Part shown: positions 16,177 to 25,281 of the stretch, one piece after another | How the letters are laid out: the number at the start of each line of letters is the position of its first letter | Position numbering within the stretch: position 1 is the stretch's first letter | From: CALBPI01 sp039815365 | GTDB taxonomy: Bacteria > Pseudomonadota > Gammaproteobacteria > Steroidobacterales > Woeseiaceae | Length of the DNA: 40,748 nucleotides | Reading direction: 5' to 3' | NCBI GenBank assembly: GCA_039815365.1 | Contig: JBCBZK010000014.1 | Span: 1-40,748, forward strand | Notes under the pieces: model-generated | What the model was told of the DNA's origin: nothing | The model's database searches: none | The model's input: only the letters and a program-made list of their open reading frames with translations | Program-made: the position numbers and the translations under genes

Positions 16177-19100
16177 CTAAAGCGTCTCCGGCCGTGACGT
16201 GTCTTGCGCGTTCGCCCGCGACACTGACTCATGACGGAACACAATCCGATTGATCTTGAAGTATCTCGATCGCCCGGAAATCGTAAACGTATAGGTCTCT
16301 CCGGCTTTCAGATCGTAGATCGCGACACGCTTGTTTGTCTCACCGCCCAGATCCAATCGGTTGCCGCTCGCCCAGACGAACTGGTTGTCATTACCACCGA
16401 AGAATTTGGTATCGGATTGCAACGCAGACAACGGTGCATCGTCCGCGTGATTGTTGCCGGCGTTAGGTCCTGGACCGTAGTCACCATCGAGGCGTACATA
16501 GGCATCGTTCGCTACGTCGGTTCTGGTCTCACCGTTAATGACCAACGTCTCGCGCGCGACATGCAAATGCAGGTAGTGCAATCCGTCTTGATTGATCGTG
16601 AACGTGTAGGTCAGCGGCGACCCAGGTGGACCTGACAACGCACTGTTGCCATCGAACTCAATATAGGAAGCTCCGGTAAACCCGGCGACGTCGGTCTTCT
16701 CCGACCACAAACCCGTATCGGTGGTGGCCGTATTCTCTGCCTCCATGATCACGAGTCCGTCGGCTTGCGTATATTGCGCCGTCGGGGTAGTCGCGTCGGC
16801 CGACGTAACCACCACCGCCCAGTCTTCGCTGGAATCACTGGGTGGCATACCGACGAATTGATTCCCTTGCCCTTGCAAGGTGTTGCCCGCCATTTGAGTG
16901 CCCGTACGTGGGTTAAACCACAAGACATCGTAGCTTGCGTTGTCTGGCAGGTTGATGTCCGTTCCGCCACCCTCGCGCAGATAAATCAAATAGGCATTAC
17001 CTGAATCTGCCAACACCCAATCGGTGTTGCTGCTGGTGACCGCATTGTCCGGCGTGAGTTGCTGCAGATCGATACCCAGATCGACCTGCAGTGTATCGCG
17101 GAAGAAACGAACCAAATGCCCCGACTGCAACCAGTGCGCATCGAATTCGCGAAGATCTTCTACCGCCAAATCGTACGCATGACCCGCGCCGTCGTTCTTG
17201 AGATACCACTCAAAGCCGGCGCCACCGGACATGACGCTCGCCCACATCCAGTACACACGCTGGCGCGACGTGACTGCCGTGTTTGGCGTCGGGGCATTGT
17301 TCCCGGACGCCTCAGTCGCCGTCACGACCCATGTCTTGCCGGCTTGTGTCGACCGTGAAATCCAATCAGCTGCGGCGCCGTAGAGGCCAGTCGTTGAAGA
17401 CGGATCAGTTGAGATCGCACCGTATTGCAACGTTGGGCCATCAAACGTCGCGTGCCCCAGCAAATCATCGTAACGATCTTTCTCGTTCGGGTAGGTGTGC
17501 ATGAAAATGGGATGATCGTACGGATCTTGAGCGCGGATAAAGTCTGCGAATGCCCGTTGCTGTGCAGGCGTATTCGTATTTTCTTCGCCCAAATTCCATT
17601 GCAGCGCCGGATGATGACCAAAGCGCGAAATCAGCTCGCGATAGTACAACTGACGTTCCACACCGAGGTTTCCGCCGTTGAGCAATTGATCGTTTTCCGT
17701 CTCCTGCGTCATCACATGGATCAAGATCCCGTTCGCCGTCATGTGCGTGAGTGCGCGCTCCCACTGATCGAGCTTGCTGACATCAAACCGCTTCTCGGTG
17801 CCGCTGGCATTGTATTCCAGCCACGGGTGCGCATCACAACCGTCACCGCGCACGGTGTTCATCATGATGTAGATAGCGTTAACGCCCGTAGACGAAATGT
17901 AGTTGATAAGGCCGATCAAACTGCGACCGCGATTGCCGCCCCACTGCGGATCGCCGTTGTTCCAGTCGCCAGAGTGTGGCGCGAAATCATGCAAAATACC
18001 CTTGCAACTATTCGCATCGGAAAACTTGGTCGTGTTGTCGAATTCGGAGTAGCCGAAAATATTCTCGGGACTGTCCATCCCACCTTCGATGTACACCGCG
18101 TCCGTACCGGCAAAACGCATGTAACGCTCGCCGTCGCGGTGTTGCAGTAAGCCGCGCGTGCGCATGTCAGTTGATGGCGACGGCGCTGCGGCGACATTCA
18201 ATGTACCGCTGATACCGTCGATAACATCCATCGCCGCGCCAGCATTCGGCGCTTCATTGACAGCAATGTTAGCGCCCGTTCGGAAGGACACGGCGTATTG
18301 CCATGTACCCGTTGTCGGTGGCGAAAAGTACGCCCGCCATGTATCACCAGCACTTGCGCCTGAGTCGGCTGCATTGCCATCCGCGGCGAAATGCCCAGGC
18401 ACTGTGATCGTGTTGCCGCCCTGCGTGAAAGTCACATCAAAGCGATAGTCGGTAAACGTGCTGGCGTCGTCTTCGGACGCGGAGAAGCCTGTGCACTCGA
18501 TAGCCGCGCGATGCCATTGCCGCAAATCGCCACCCGCAGTACACGAACCATTGGGGCCTGGAGGCGGCGGGGTTACCGCTGTCACCGAAAACATCACTTC
18601 GGTTGTCGACTCCGCGTTGTCATCGTCGGTCGCGATTGCTGTGAGCGTATAGTCACCAACAGCTAGATTGTTTAGAACCGGATCGGCCGTACCCCCTGGC
18701 GCTGCCCATTCATACGGTGCGACGTTTTCCTGCCGGACTAACGTGCCATCCAGCAACAGTCGAACGTTCGCAACAGTGCCATCGTCATCACTCGCCGCGA
18801 CGATTACATACGCCGAATCTCCCGCCGCATACGTCGTACCTTGCGTTGGCTGGGTGAAACTCACGGTAGGCGGCTGATTCTGAGTCGGTGGCGGTGGTGA
18901 TGCAGCGGAGACGGTAAAAGTCATTGTCGTGCTGGCTTCGCCGCCGTCATCGTCAGTAGCAAGCGCGGTTAACTCATAATCGCCAATGGCAAGATCGCGC
19001 AACGCGGCATGATCCGTGCTACCTGGCGTCGCCCACTCATACGGCGCTGTAGTGTCTTCGCTAATCAGCGTACCGTTCATTGATAGCGTTACTTGCGCGA

Positions 19101-19332
19101 TGCTGCCATCGGCGTCATCGGCTTCAACGATAACGTGCGCCGTCGCGCCTTGTTCCAAAGCGCTACTCGCCGCTGGCTGCATAAAGCTGACAGTGGGTAC
19201 TACGTTTGCTGCAGGTGGTGTGGGTGTGCCAGACGTTGGCGTGTCACTGTCATCGCCACCACCGCCGCCACACCCTGCAACGCCAATTGCAAGCACGAAC
19301 ACAGTTACCCATCGCCATTGTTGAGTGCACAT
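16177..19332 (-). CDS. DUF5060 glycosidase-like multidomain lipoprotein
   Basis: A 1051-residue surface or outer-membrane lipoprotein (GVAGC lipobox, Cys21, then a Gly/Asp linker). In order: two cadherin/PKD-like Ig domains (about 45-140 and 155-250; both have PxVSFxQP, YEWA.PG, LTALATDDDG), a DUF5060 domain (about 260-375; GHFAADGNA, TWRAYFSPPTTGTWQYAVSF), a TIM-barrel-like region (about 385-740; INYISSTGVNAIYI, ALQWNLGEENTN with a likely catalytic Glu), a collagen-binding-like beta domain (WFNPRTGTQ, DWAVVV) and a C-terminal carbohydrate-binding-like domain. The family degrades plant or algal polysaccharide side chains, so polysaccharide use is likely. A CRP-type site lies upstream of the start. 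Confidence 0.88.
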   Translation of the reverse strand: MCTQQWRWVTVFVLAIGVAGCGGGGGDDSDTPTSGTPTPPAANVVPTVSFMQPAASSALEQGATAHVIVEADDADGSIAQVTLSMNGTLISEDTTAPYEWATPGSTDHAALRDLAIGDYELTALATDDDGGEASTTMTFTVSAASPPPPTQNQPPTVSFTQPTQGTTYAAGDSAYVIVAASDDDGTVANVRLLLDGTLVRQENVAPYEWAAPGGTADPVLNNLAVGDYTLTAIATDDDNAESTTEVMFSVTAVTPPPPGPNGSCTAGGDLRQWHRAAIECTGFSASEDDASTFTDYRFDVTFTQGGNTITVPGHFAADGNAADSGASAGDTWRAYFSPPTTGTWQYAVSFRTGANIAVNEAPNAGAAMDVIDGISGTLNVAAAPSPSTDMRTRGLLQHRDGERYMRFAGTDAVYIEGGMDSPENIFGYSEFDNTTKFSDANSCKGILHDFAPHSGDWNNGDPQWGGNRGRSLIGLINYISSTGVNAIYIMMNTVRGDGCDAHPWLEYNASGTEKRFDVSKLDQWERALTHMTANGILIHVMTQETENDQLLNGGNLGVERQLYYRELISRFGHHPALQWNLGEENTNTPAQQRAFADFIRAQDPYDHPIFMHTYPNEKDRYDDLLGHATFDGPTLQYGAISTDPSSTTGLYGAAADWISRSTQAGKTWVVTATEASGNNAPTPNTAVTSRQRVYWMWASVMSGGAGFEWYLKNDGAGHAYDLAVEDLREFDAHWLQSGHLVRFFRDTLQVDLGIDLQQLTPDNAVTSSNTDWVLADSGNAYLIYLREGGGTDINLPDNASYDVLWFNPRTGTQMAGNTLQGQGNQFVGMPPSDSSEDWAVVVTSADATTPTAQYTQADGLVIMEAENTATTDTGLWSEKTDVAGFTGASYIEFDGNSALSGPPGSPLTYTFTINQDGLHYLHLHVARETLVINGETRTDVANDAYVRLDGDYGPGPNAGNNHADDAPLSALQSDTKFFGGNDNQFVWASGNRLDLGGETNKRVAIYDLKAGETYTFTISGRSRYFKINRIVFRHESVSRANAQDTSRPETL

Positions 19333-19359
19333 ATCGAATCACCTGTCCCCGAGTGAATG

Positions 19360-19423
19360 AGTTCAAACTCGAAGGCAGGTTACGGCCAGTTCACACTGCC
19401 AAATGTGAAGGAGTTCACACTGC
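19360..19423. repeat. direct repeats AGTTCACACTGC upstream of two divergent genes
   Basis: AGTTCACACTGC occurs exactly at 19388-19399 and 19412-19423 (24 bp apart), with a related AGTTCAAACTC at 19360-19370. The TTCACA core recurs at 19431-19436. The repeats lie between the DUF5060 gene and the spermidine-synthase-like gene and overlap the CRP-type site, so a regulatory array is likely. Confidence 0.6.
19404..19419. promoter_or_regulatory. CRP/Vfr-type binding site
   Basis: TGTGA-N6-TCACA is a perfect match to the CRP consensus (TGTGA 19404-19408, TCACA 19415-19419). It is 72 bp before the start of the DUF5060 glycosidase-like gene and about 170 bp before the start of the gene on the plus strand. 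Position and the carbohydrate-related product make control of the lipoprotein gene by cAMP-CRP the likelier option. Confidence 0.65.
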
Positions 19424-19549
19424 AGGTTTGCTTCACAAAACTATGCTCGAACTGTCTGCAAACTGCGACAGAAATGGTGATCAAAACCGGATCGTGTTAG
19501 CCAGTATGCGAATCAGAAGTACGAGCCTCAGTGGCGATATGCAGTGATA

Positions 19550-19567
19550 ACGTCACACGCCAGTCAT
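19550..19567 (+). promoter_or_regulatory. weak PHO-box-like sequence before the spermidine-synthase-like gene
   Basis: ACGTCAC (19550-19556), four bases, then CAGTCAT (19561-19567) match the CTGTCAT-type 7-mer at 5/7 and 6/7. The site ends only 24 bp before the start codon, which leaves little room for a -10 and leader. This makes it less likely to act as a standard activator site. Confidence 0.2.
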
Positions 19568-19591
19568 GTTCAGGCGGCACACTAGCGGGTT

Positions 19592-22222
19592 ATGTCTTCG
19601 CCAGCCCAAGCAATCGATGTAGCGCAGCCTGACCAACGCGCACTACCCGCGTTACCACTGTACATACTCATGATCACGTCCGGCTTCGCTGGGCTTGGCT
19701 ATGAAATGGTCTGGACACAAATGCTCTCCGTGGCGTTAGGCCATGAATCGGTCGCTGTGTTGGCGGTCTTGGGCGCGTTCTTCGCCGGCCTTGCGATGGG
19801 CGCGTGGTTACTCGATGCGCTGATTCGCAACAGCGCCGTGCCTGGTCGGATTTATGCGTTGCTCGAGGCCACCATTGGTGTTTGGGCGCTACTTCTTATT
19901 GTCCTGATCCCTATGTTCAACACAGCAGTGTTCAACATCCTGGGTGCTGAGCCCTCCGCAACCTTCCACTGGTTTGTCGCGTTCTCCGGGACGTTCATAC
20001 TGCTGCTGCCAGCGACAGCGGCGATGGGCGCTACGCTCCCGGCGATGGCGCGGGTGTTTGAGCAGCTACGTAACGATGGCATCTCCGTAGGGGGTTTGTA
20101 CGCCGCAAACACCGCCGGCGCGATGTGCGGCACCGTCGCAGGCACGTTCGTTTTGGCGCGACTCTTTGGTTTTCAAACGACATTGGTGCTTTTAGCGATG
20201 ATCAACATCGGTTGCGCCGCAACGATGTTCCTTGCCGTTGGCCAACGGCGGGCTCAACCAAGCAAACTTCGCACAGCGGGCGATGACAGCGTTAGCGTTT
20301 CGACCCTCTATACGTTGCTGACGATCACCGGTCTGCTCGGTCTTGGCTACGAGGTTGTTGCGATCCGCGTGCTCTCTCAGGTGCTTGAAAACACCGTTTT
20401 CACTTTTGCAAGTTTGCTGGCTGTCTACCTGCTCGGCACAGCAATCGGCGCGGCGGCGTACCAGCGTTTCGCCGCTAAGGATGCGTTTCAAAGAACGTTC
20501 AGGAAGATCGTACTAGGTCTGATCGGAGCCAGTCTGACTGGTGTCGTTATGCTGCTGCTTTTGCAGCCCTTGCATACGGCGTTGGTCCGTATGTTGGGAG
20601 ATGGCATTCGCGCCGGCATTTTCGGTGAGTGGGTCGTCGCTATGCTGGTATTCCTGCCACCGACACTGTTCATGGGCGCAAGCTTTGCCCATCTGGCGCA
20701 AGCCGCTTCCACGAACATTGGCATTGGACGGGCGTTAGCGGTAAACACCATGGGTGCAGCGGTAGCGCCGCTGATCTTTGGCGTGGTGCTTATTCCAATG
20801 ATCGGTAGCGAGACTTGCCTCTTGTTGATTTGCGCCAGCTATCTCGTTCTGGTCCCGCGTGCGCAGGGCAACGTACTGATACCTGCCGGCGCGACTCTGG
20901 TGGCGATCGCAATCATCATTGCGCTGCCCGCCAGTATGCGCGTCATCACCGTGCCGGACGCAGGTCAGCTTGTGCATTTCGTCGAAGGACGCATGGCGAA
21001 CGTTGCTGTGGTCGAAGATGCCGCAGGCGGGCGCTTCCTCAAAGTGAACAACCAGTACACGATGGGCGGCACCAACAGTCGGTTTTCCGACCGGAGACAG
21101 GCGCATTTACCCTTGCTGCTCCACCCCGCACCGAAAACCGCGCTGTTCCTTGGTTTAGGCACCGGCGCAACATTTATCGCCGCGGAAGAGCATCCGAATT
21201 TGTCAGCGACAGCGGTCGAGCTGTTGCCAGAGCTGCTCGATACGCTGTCGTACTTTGGGCCATCAGCTGGTGAAGTTGCCGCATCAGCTGACCTCGATGT
21301 TATCAACGCTGATGCCCGACGGTTTGTTGCCTCTTCCAATGAAACCTACGACGTCGTTATCGCCGATGTATTCCATCCGGCTCGGGACGGCGCAGCGGCG
21401 CTCTACACAACAGAGCATTTCGCCGCAATTGGCGAGCGCCTGAATGACCAAGGGCTGTTCTGCCAATGGCTACCGTTGTTCCAGCTGGATCTCGATACAC
21501 TGAAGAGCATCACAGCTACGTTTGTTGATGTGTTCCCAAACAGCGAAATGCATCTGGCGCATTTCAGTCTCGGTCAGCCTATTGTTGGGCTTATCGGTCG
21601 CAAGGCGCCGTATCGCTACTCAACGGACTATGTATCACGCCGGGTAACAGACCGTGACCTCGCTCGCGACCTTCAATCGGTGCGACTAACCGATGACTTT
21701 GCTGTTTACGGCGGGTTCCTGGCGTCCGGTGGCGCACTCGCAGCATTCGCACAGGATGCACCAATCAACAGTGACAATCGTCCGATCGTCGCTTACGCCG
21801 CACCACAGTTTCTGTTTGCCAGCCCGGAGCCAGCCTACGTTCGCCTGCTTGCGCTCACAGACGCATTGAATGCCCTACCGCGCGATTTTCTGCAGCCAAC
21901 GGAATACGACCTTCGCGTGGACTCGTTCGCCAATCGGTTAGCCGCCTACTGGTCAGCTCGCGATGATTTTTTGCGGGCCGGCGTTAATGTCACGCCGAGT
22001 AACAACGTTCGTGAAATGCTCGAACGAGTCGGCGAATCCTTGCTTATGGCGGTACAAAAAAGCCCGGATTTTTCTCCGGCGTACATGCCGCTAGTACAAA
22101 TGGCAATCGAAATTTCGGCAACAGAGCCCGTCGTCGGGCGCCAGCTCCTATTGCGCCTCGAGCAGGTTGCGCCTCGGCGCCCCGAGGCTCGACGCGCGCG
22201 TCAGCAACTCTTCCGCAATTAA
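19592..22222 (+). CDS. fused membrane transporter-like / spermidine synthase-like protein
   Basis: An 876-residue protein. The first ~470 residues form about 14 membrane helices with an internal repeat: YEMVWTQMLSVALGHESVAVLAVLGAF in the first half and YEVVAIRVLSQVLENTVFTFASLLAVY in the second. The region 480-700 is a polyamine-synthase-like Rossmann domain, with TALFLGLGTGATFIAA as the nucleotide loop, AVELLPE after it, and DVVIADVF at the catalytic position. The C-terminal ~170 residues are helical and TPR-like. Such fusions are widespread but biochemically unassigned; they may make or move an aminopropylated compound. It lies 17 bp before the 2OG oxygenase gene and probably shares its transcript. 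Confidence 0.88.
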   Translation: MSSPAQAIDVAQPDQRALPALPLYILMITSGFAGLGYEMVWTQMLSVALGHESVAVLAVLGAFFAGLAMGAWLLDALIRNSAVPGRIYALLEATIGVWALLLIVLIPMFNTAVFNILGAEPSATFHWFVAFSGTFILLLPATAAMGATLPAMARVFEQLRNDGISVGGLYAANTAGAMCGTVAGTFVLARLFGFQTTLVLLAMINIGCAATMFLAVGQRRAQPSKLRTAGDDSVSVSTLYTLLTITGLLGLGYEVVAIRVLSQVLENTVFTFASLLAVYLLGTAIGAAAYQRFAAKDAFQRTFRKIVLGLIGASLTGVVMLLLLQPLHTALVRMLGDGIRAGIFGEWVVAMLVFLPPTLFMGASFAHLAQAASTNIGIGRALAVNTMGAAVAPLIFGVVLIPMIGSETCLLLICASYLVLVPRAQGNVLIPAGATLVAIAIIIALPASMRVITVPDAGQLVHFVEGRMANVAVVEDAAGGRFLKVNNQYTMGGTNSRFSDRRQAHLPLLLHPAPKTALFLGLGTGATFIAAEEHPNLSATAVELLPELLDTLSYFGPSAGEVAASADLDVINADARRFVASSNETYDVVIADVFHPARDGAAALYTTEHFAAIGERLNDQGLFCQWLPLFQLDLDTLKSITATFVDVFPNSEMHLAHFSLGQPIVGLIGRKAPYRYSTDYVSRRVTDRDLARDLQSVRLTDDFAVYGGFLASGGALAAFAQDAPINSDNRPIVAYAAPQFLFASPEPAYVRLLALTDALNALPRDFLQPTEYDLRVDSFANRLAAYWSARDDFLRAGVNVTPSNNVREMLERVGESLLMAVQKSPDFSPAYMPLVQMAIEISATEPVVGRQLLLRLEQVAPRRPEARRARQQLFRN

Positions 22223-22239
22223 TAACAGAGAGAACAGCA

Positions 22240-22866
22240 ATGAAAACTTCCGTCATGGGATTGTTCCCGACACCCTTCATGACTTGCGAAGGTGCTATCG
22301 ATGCCGCACTGGTTGAACGTCTGCGGGCGCGCGCCGTCTCTGCATGGAAGCAATCAAACGTCAGAACCGACTTGCTATCGCATACGGAAATGATCGACCC
22401 GAAAGATGACGCAGATTTCACTCGTGTTGGCGAGATTATCAACGCACGGCTCGTTGAGTTCGGCGAGCTGTTGTTTGGTGAGAAATTGCAGTGGACCGTC
22501 AAGGAAACCTGGTTGAACGTATTGCAAAAGAACGGCTCACAGTTCCTGCACTCGCATGCGAACAGTTTCATTTCAGGCGTAATCTATCTCACCGAACAAC
22601 ATGCGTCGGCGCGCACGATGTTTGCCAAGAGCATGGGAGGTACAGAATTTGTCTTCAAGAACGATGGCAACAGTGCCAAGATCGGCCCTTACAATGGCGA
22701 AAAGTGGATGGTGCCGGCGGCAAAACCTGGTGACATGATCTTATACCCAAGCTACTTGCTGCATGGTGTTGCGCCAAACCAAGGTGGCGAACGTGTGTCG
22801 TTGGCGCTCAACGCGATTCCGAACAAGTTGAAAAGCTACGGCTATGAGATTGGATTCTCGCGTTAG
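22240..22866 (+). CDS. 2OG-Fe(II) oxygenase of the TIGR02466/PF13759 type
   Basis: A 208-residue protein of typical family length. The double-stranded beta-helix motifs are visible: FLHSHANSFISGVIYL with His104/His106 as iron ligand(s), YPSYLLHGVAPN with His175, and GGERVSLALN with the 2-oxoglutarate-binding Arg185. It would hydroxylate an unknown substrate using Fe(II), O2 and 2-oxoglutarate. It follows the spermidine-synthase-like fusion by 17 bp, suggesting joint action on a polyamine-like or membrane substrate, which is inference. An intrinsic terminator follows the stop. Confidence 0.88.
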   Translation: MKTSVMGLFPTPFMTCEGAIDAALVERLRARAVSAWKQSNVRTDLLSHTEMIDPKDDADFTRVGEIINARLVEFGELLFGEKLQWTVKETWLNVLQKNGSQFLHSHANSFISGVIYLTEQHASARTMFAKSMGGTEFVFKNDGNSAKIGPYNGEKWMVPAAKPGDMILYPSYLLHGVAPNQGGERVSLALNAIPNKLKSYGYEIGFSR

Positions 22867-22894
22867 CGAGAGGCATCACAATAAGCACATAGAA

Positions 22895-22916
22895 AAAGGG
22901 GGCCGAAGCCCCCTTT
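22895..22916. terminator. bidirectional intrinsic terminator
   Basis: A 9-bp perfect stem (AAAGGGGGC paired with GCCCCCTTT) closes a CGAA tetraloop. It is A-rich on the left and T-rich on the right, so it can end transcripts from both sides. It sits between the 2OG oxygenase stop (22866) and the DUF3604 stop (22941). Confidence 0.9.
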
Positions 22917-22940
22917 CTCGTGACGTCGAAAATAACCGAA

Positions 22941-25016
22941 TTAGTTGCTGGCAACTATCTTCGCTTTGTCATCGTCGTCTTCCTCTTCTCTTTCCGGTGC
23001 ACCGTACACTTCGATGAAGATCGGGTTCGTGTGGAAAGACAGATCAGCCCAGGCTTCAAGATCCGCAGTCAGGACACCGTTGACATGCGAAGGACATGCA
23101 GCGTCTGAGCACGGAATGTTGTCGCTCAGGTTATCTGGCAGCGGGTTGCCATCAATGTCGCGCTCGTTTGGCGTACCTGCAGGCATGTTCGTGCCGCGTG
23201 CACGAATGTACATATCTTCAAATCCCTTGACGCGATACTTGAAGCGAGACGTGCCAGTGTTGTTCGGGCGAATTTCATCTTGATCCCAAGACGCAACGAT
23301 ACGCGTTGTCTCAGGCGCCAGTGGCTCGAAATACTCCGGATCCGCTGGGGTATAAGGCTCACTGACAACACCCTGAATAAACTGAACACCTGCAACCTTC
23401 GGTTGATTCACAGGTACTTCCTGGCCAATTTGCAACAACGATGGGTTGTTGAATTTGTACGGGCTGCGATTCTCGGTTTTAGGATCACGAATGCGCAGCT
23501 GTACGTTCACGTTTTCACCGTAGCGAACGCTGAGCGTCTCACCCATCGTTGCGCAACCGTCATTCGAGCACGCGATGAATTCCAGCGAGTCGATCAGCTG
23601 ACCTTGAACCGTATAGGTGTTGCCGGAGCGCAAACCATCAACGATATCTTGCGCCGGATCACGATTCGGGTCGTCAACGATGTAGGTGAAGTTCTCCTGA
23701 TACTCACCCGGCCAGAAATCCAGCGTGCTCTCGAAATCGAGCGGACCGAACGAGCCGCGGCTGTGCCAGTCTGAGCTTGCGAAGTAGAAGAAGCGACGGC
23801 CTTCGCTCAACATCGCATCCCACATCGTGCGCACGCCTGGACGGCACTGAACCACTTTGAGCGGATCCTGGCCGTCACTGACTGCCTCAAGATCACCACC
23901 GGCAAGGAAACGTGCCGGATCGATCGGAGTGCCATCGAAATCTAAGCCAGGCTTCGTCGCTTCAGCACCACCGTAACAACCGGTGCCGCCGAACGTATAC
24001 AGACCCGCCGTTGGTCGACCAGCATTATATGTGCCACGATCGAAACCGGCTTGGTGACCAGGCTCTGTTTCGAAACCAAACGCAACTTCCGGGGCTGCTG
24101 TGTGGTAGTCACGGAAATGCTCGACGTTGAAGCCTTCGTCGTCATCAGGAATAAATGAGCCCTGACGTTCAACGTGTGCGCCAACAGCCATACCGTCGTA
24201 TGGCATGTTTTCCTGCATCCACAAGACACCCGCGACAGATTTGACGTGGTCGCCGCCATCATCGGTATTGATACCGCCAACCAATGTGGAGTTGTAGTCG
24301 GCAATCCCTTCTTCAGGACGACCGTCGAACAGGTCGAGCAGGACAGCGTTGCCTTCGGCGCTCAGCTCGCAGCTCCAACCTTGTCCGCCACCCATGCTGG
24401 TGTCATCAGAGTTTCTTGCAAAGCAGTACTCGAATTGCGCCAGGGCATTGGTATTGGGAGCAATCGGATCGTACTGACCCGTAGCAACGGTGTTGCTGTA
24501 ATGCTCATGCCCGGGAACCACCCACTCAAGACCGAGGAATGCTTCTTTTTCTTCATTACCCGGCGCATCACGTTCCGTGATCAATGTGTCGAGTTGAAAT
24601 TCCTGCAAACTCTGCCAACGCCACATTTCCTGGACGCGCGAGCCGGTGCCAACGCCGGTGTCAACGTAGTCACCCTTGATGACTTCGCCTTGCTCTGGAT
24701 CCAACGAGTTGATCCAAAGTCCTGGGCTAAACTCGCTCGCGAATGAAAAATACAGGAAGTCATCGATGCGGCAATCTCGTGCGCCGTTACCGCTATGTCC
24801 TACCTGAATAAACCAGTCGAGCTGGCTCATGGATTCACGCGTTAGCGTCTTAACCGACGTAGAGCCGTCAGAACATGTTGTGTGGTTGTGAAAATCTCCC
24901 GCGAGGTATTGACCCACGGCGTCGTCGTCAGCGTGAGCATCAGCTGCGGTGAACCCGCATGCCAACGCAGACACGACTGCCGCCGAAATAGCCGATCTCC
25001 TAAATGTAGCTGTCAT
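22941..25016 (-). CDS. DUF3604 family exported protein, PHP-like
   Basis: A 691-residue protein with a signal peptide (MTATFRRSAISAAVVSALAC, cut about AHA|DD). The mature start has LAGDFHNHTTCSDGSTS (His43, His45), the HxH plus CSDG signature of the PHP phosphoesterase-like superfamily; later GHSGNG, ASSDWHSRGS (D-x-H) and the W-rich SAEGNAVLLDLF region complete a likely metal site. This is the DUF3604 family (PF12228); no member has a function I can name. A periplasmic metal-dependent hydrolase is the natural guess. It is divergent from the PpiC/HupE operon, with a 265-bp shared control region. TGGGAG precedes its start. Confidence 0.9.
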   Translation of the reverse strand: MTATFRRSAISAAVVSALACGFTAADAHADDDAVGQYLAGDFHNHTTCSDGSTSVKTLTRESMSQLDWFIQVGHSGNGARDCRIDDFLYFSFASEFSPGLWINSLDPEQGEVIKGDYVDTGVGTGSRVQEMWRWQSLQEFQLDTLITERDAPGNEEKEAFLGLEWVVPGHEHYSNTVATGQYDPIAPNTNALAQFEYCFARNSDDTSMGGGQGWSCELSAEGNAVLLDLFDGRPEEGIADYNSTLVGGINTDDGGDHVKSVAGVLWMQENMPYDGMAVGAHVERQGSFIPDDDEGFNVEHFRDYHTAAPEVAFGFETEPGHQAGFDRGTYNAGRPTAGLYTFGGTGCYGGAEATKPGLDFDGTPIDPARFLAGGDLEAVSDGQDPLKVVQCRPGVRTMWDAMLSEGRRFFYFASSDWHSRGSFGPLDFESTLDFWPGEYQENFTYIVDDPNRDPAQDIVDGLRSGNTYTVQGQLIDSLEFIACSNDGCATMGETLSVRYGENVNVQLRIRDPKTENRSPYKFNNPSLLQIGQEVPVNQPKVAGVQFIQGVVSEPYTPADPEYFEPLAPETTRIVASWDQDEIRPNNTGTSRFKYRVKGFEDMYIRARGTNMPAGTPNERDIDGNPLPDNLSDNIPCSDAACPSHVNGVLTADLEAWADLSFHTNPIFIEVYGAPEREEEDDDDKAKIVASN

Positions 25017-25120
25017 TGAAAACTCCCAAACTGTGACGTTATAAAATATTAATTGCGTAGCGATTGGGTGCGCCAGTTGGCGCGCCTGGGATGAATCTAC
25101 GCCTGGTTTATGTAATACCG

Positions 25121-25138
25121 GTTAAGGTTTTATGACGT
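25121..25138 (-). promoter_or_regulatory. weak PHO-box-like site before the DUF3604 gene
   Basis: On the minus strand ACGTCAT, AAAA, CCTTAAC matches the CTGTCAT-type 7-mers at 5/7 and 4/7. What makes it notable is that GTTTTATGAC (plus strand, 25127-25136) is also found at the stronger site before the TonB-receptor gene. Confidence 0.3.
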
Positions 25139-25187
25139 CGCAGCAAATTGCAGCGAGACGAAATTACAACAATAATTCGACCGATTC

Positions 25188-25216
25188 TTTTCACATGACT
25201 GTCATCTATTTGCCAC
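25188..25216 (+). promoter_or_regulatory. PHO-box-like triple 7-mer before the PpiC/HupE operon
   Basis: Three 7-mers spaced by exactly 4 nt: TTTTCAC (25188-25194), CTGTCAT (25199-25205) and TTGCCAC (25210-25216). The middle one matches the consensus CTGTCAT in full and the other two match 5 of 7. The array ends 65 bp before ATG 25282, and TACCGT (25227-25232) sits where a -10 is expected. PhoB-type activators bind such 11-bp-spaced half sites. Found by eye. Confidence 0.6.
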
Positions 25217-25281
25217 AGACGACAGGTACCGTTGAGGGTTATTTGTTGTGCTTAGAACATTGCTAGAAGGTCATTTCACGT

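Noticed and set aside
17425..18150. Long open frame on the plus strand (241 codons)
   Set aside because: It lies wholly inside the DUF5060 lipoprotein gene on the other strand, whose domains are clear. It has no ribosome site and its translation has no domain pattern.
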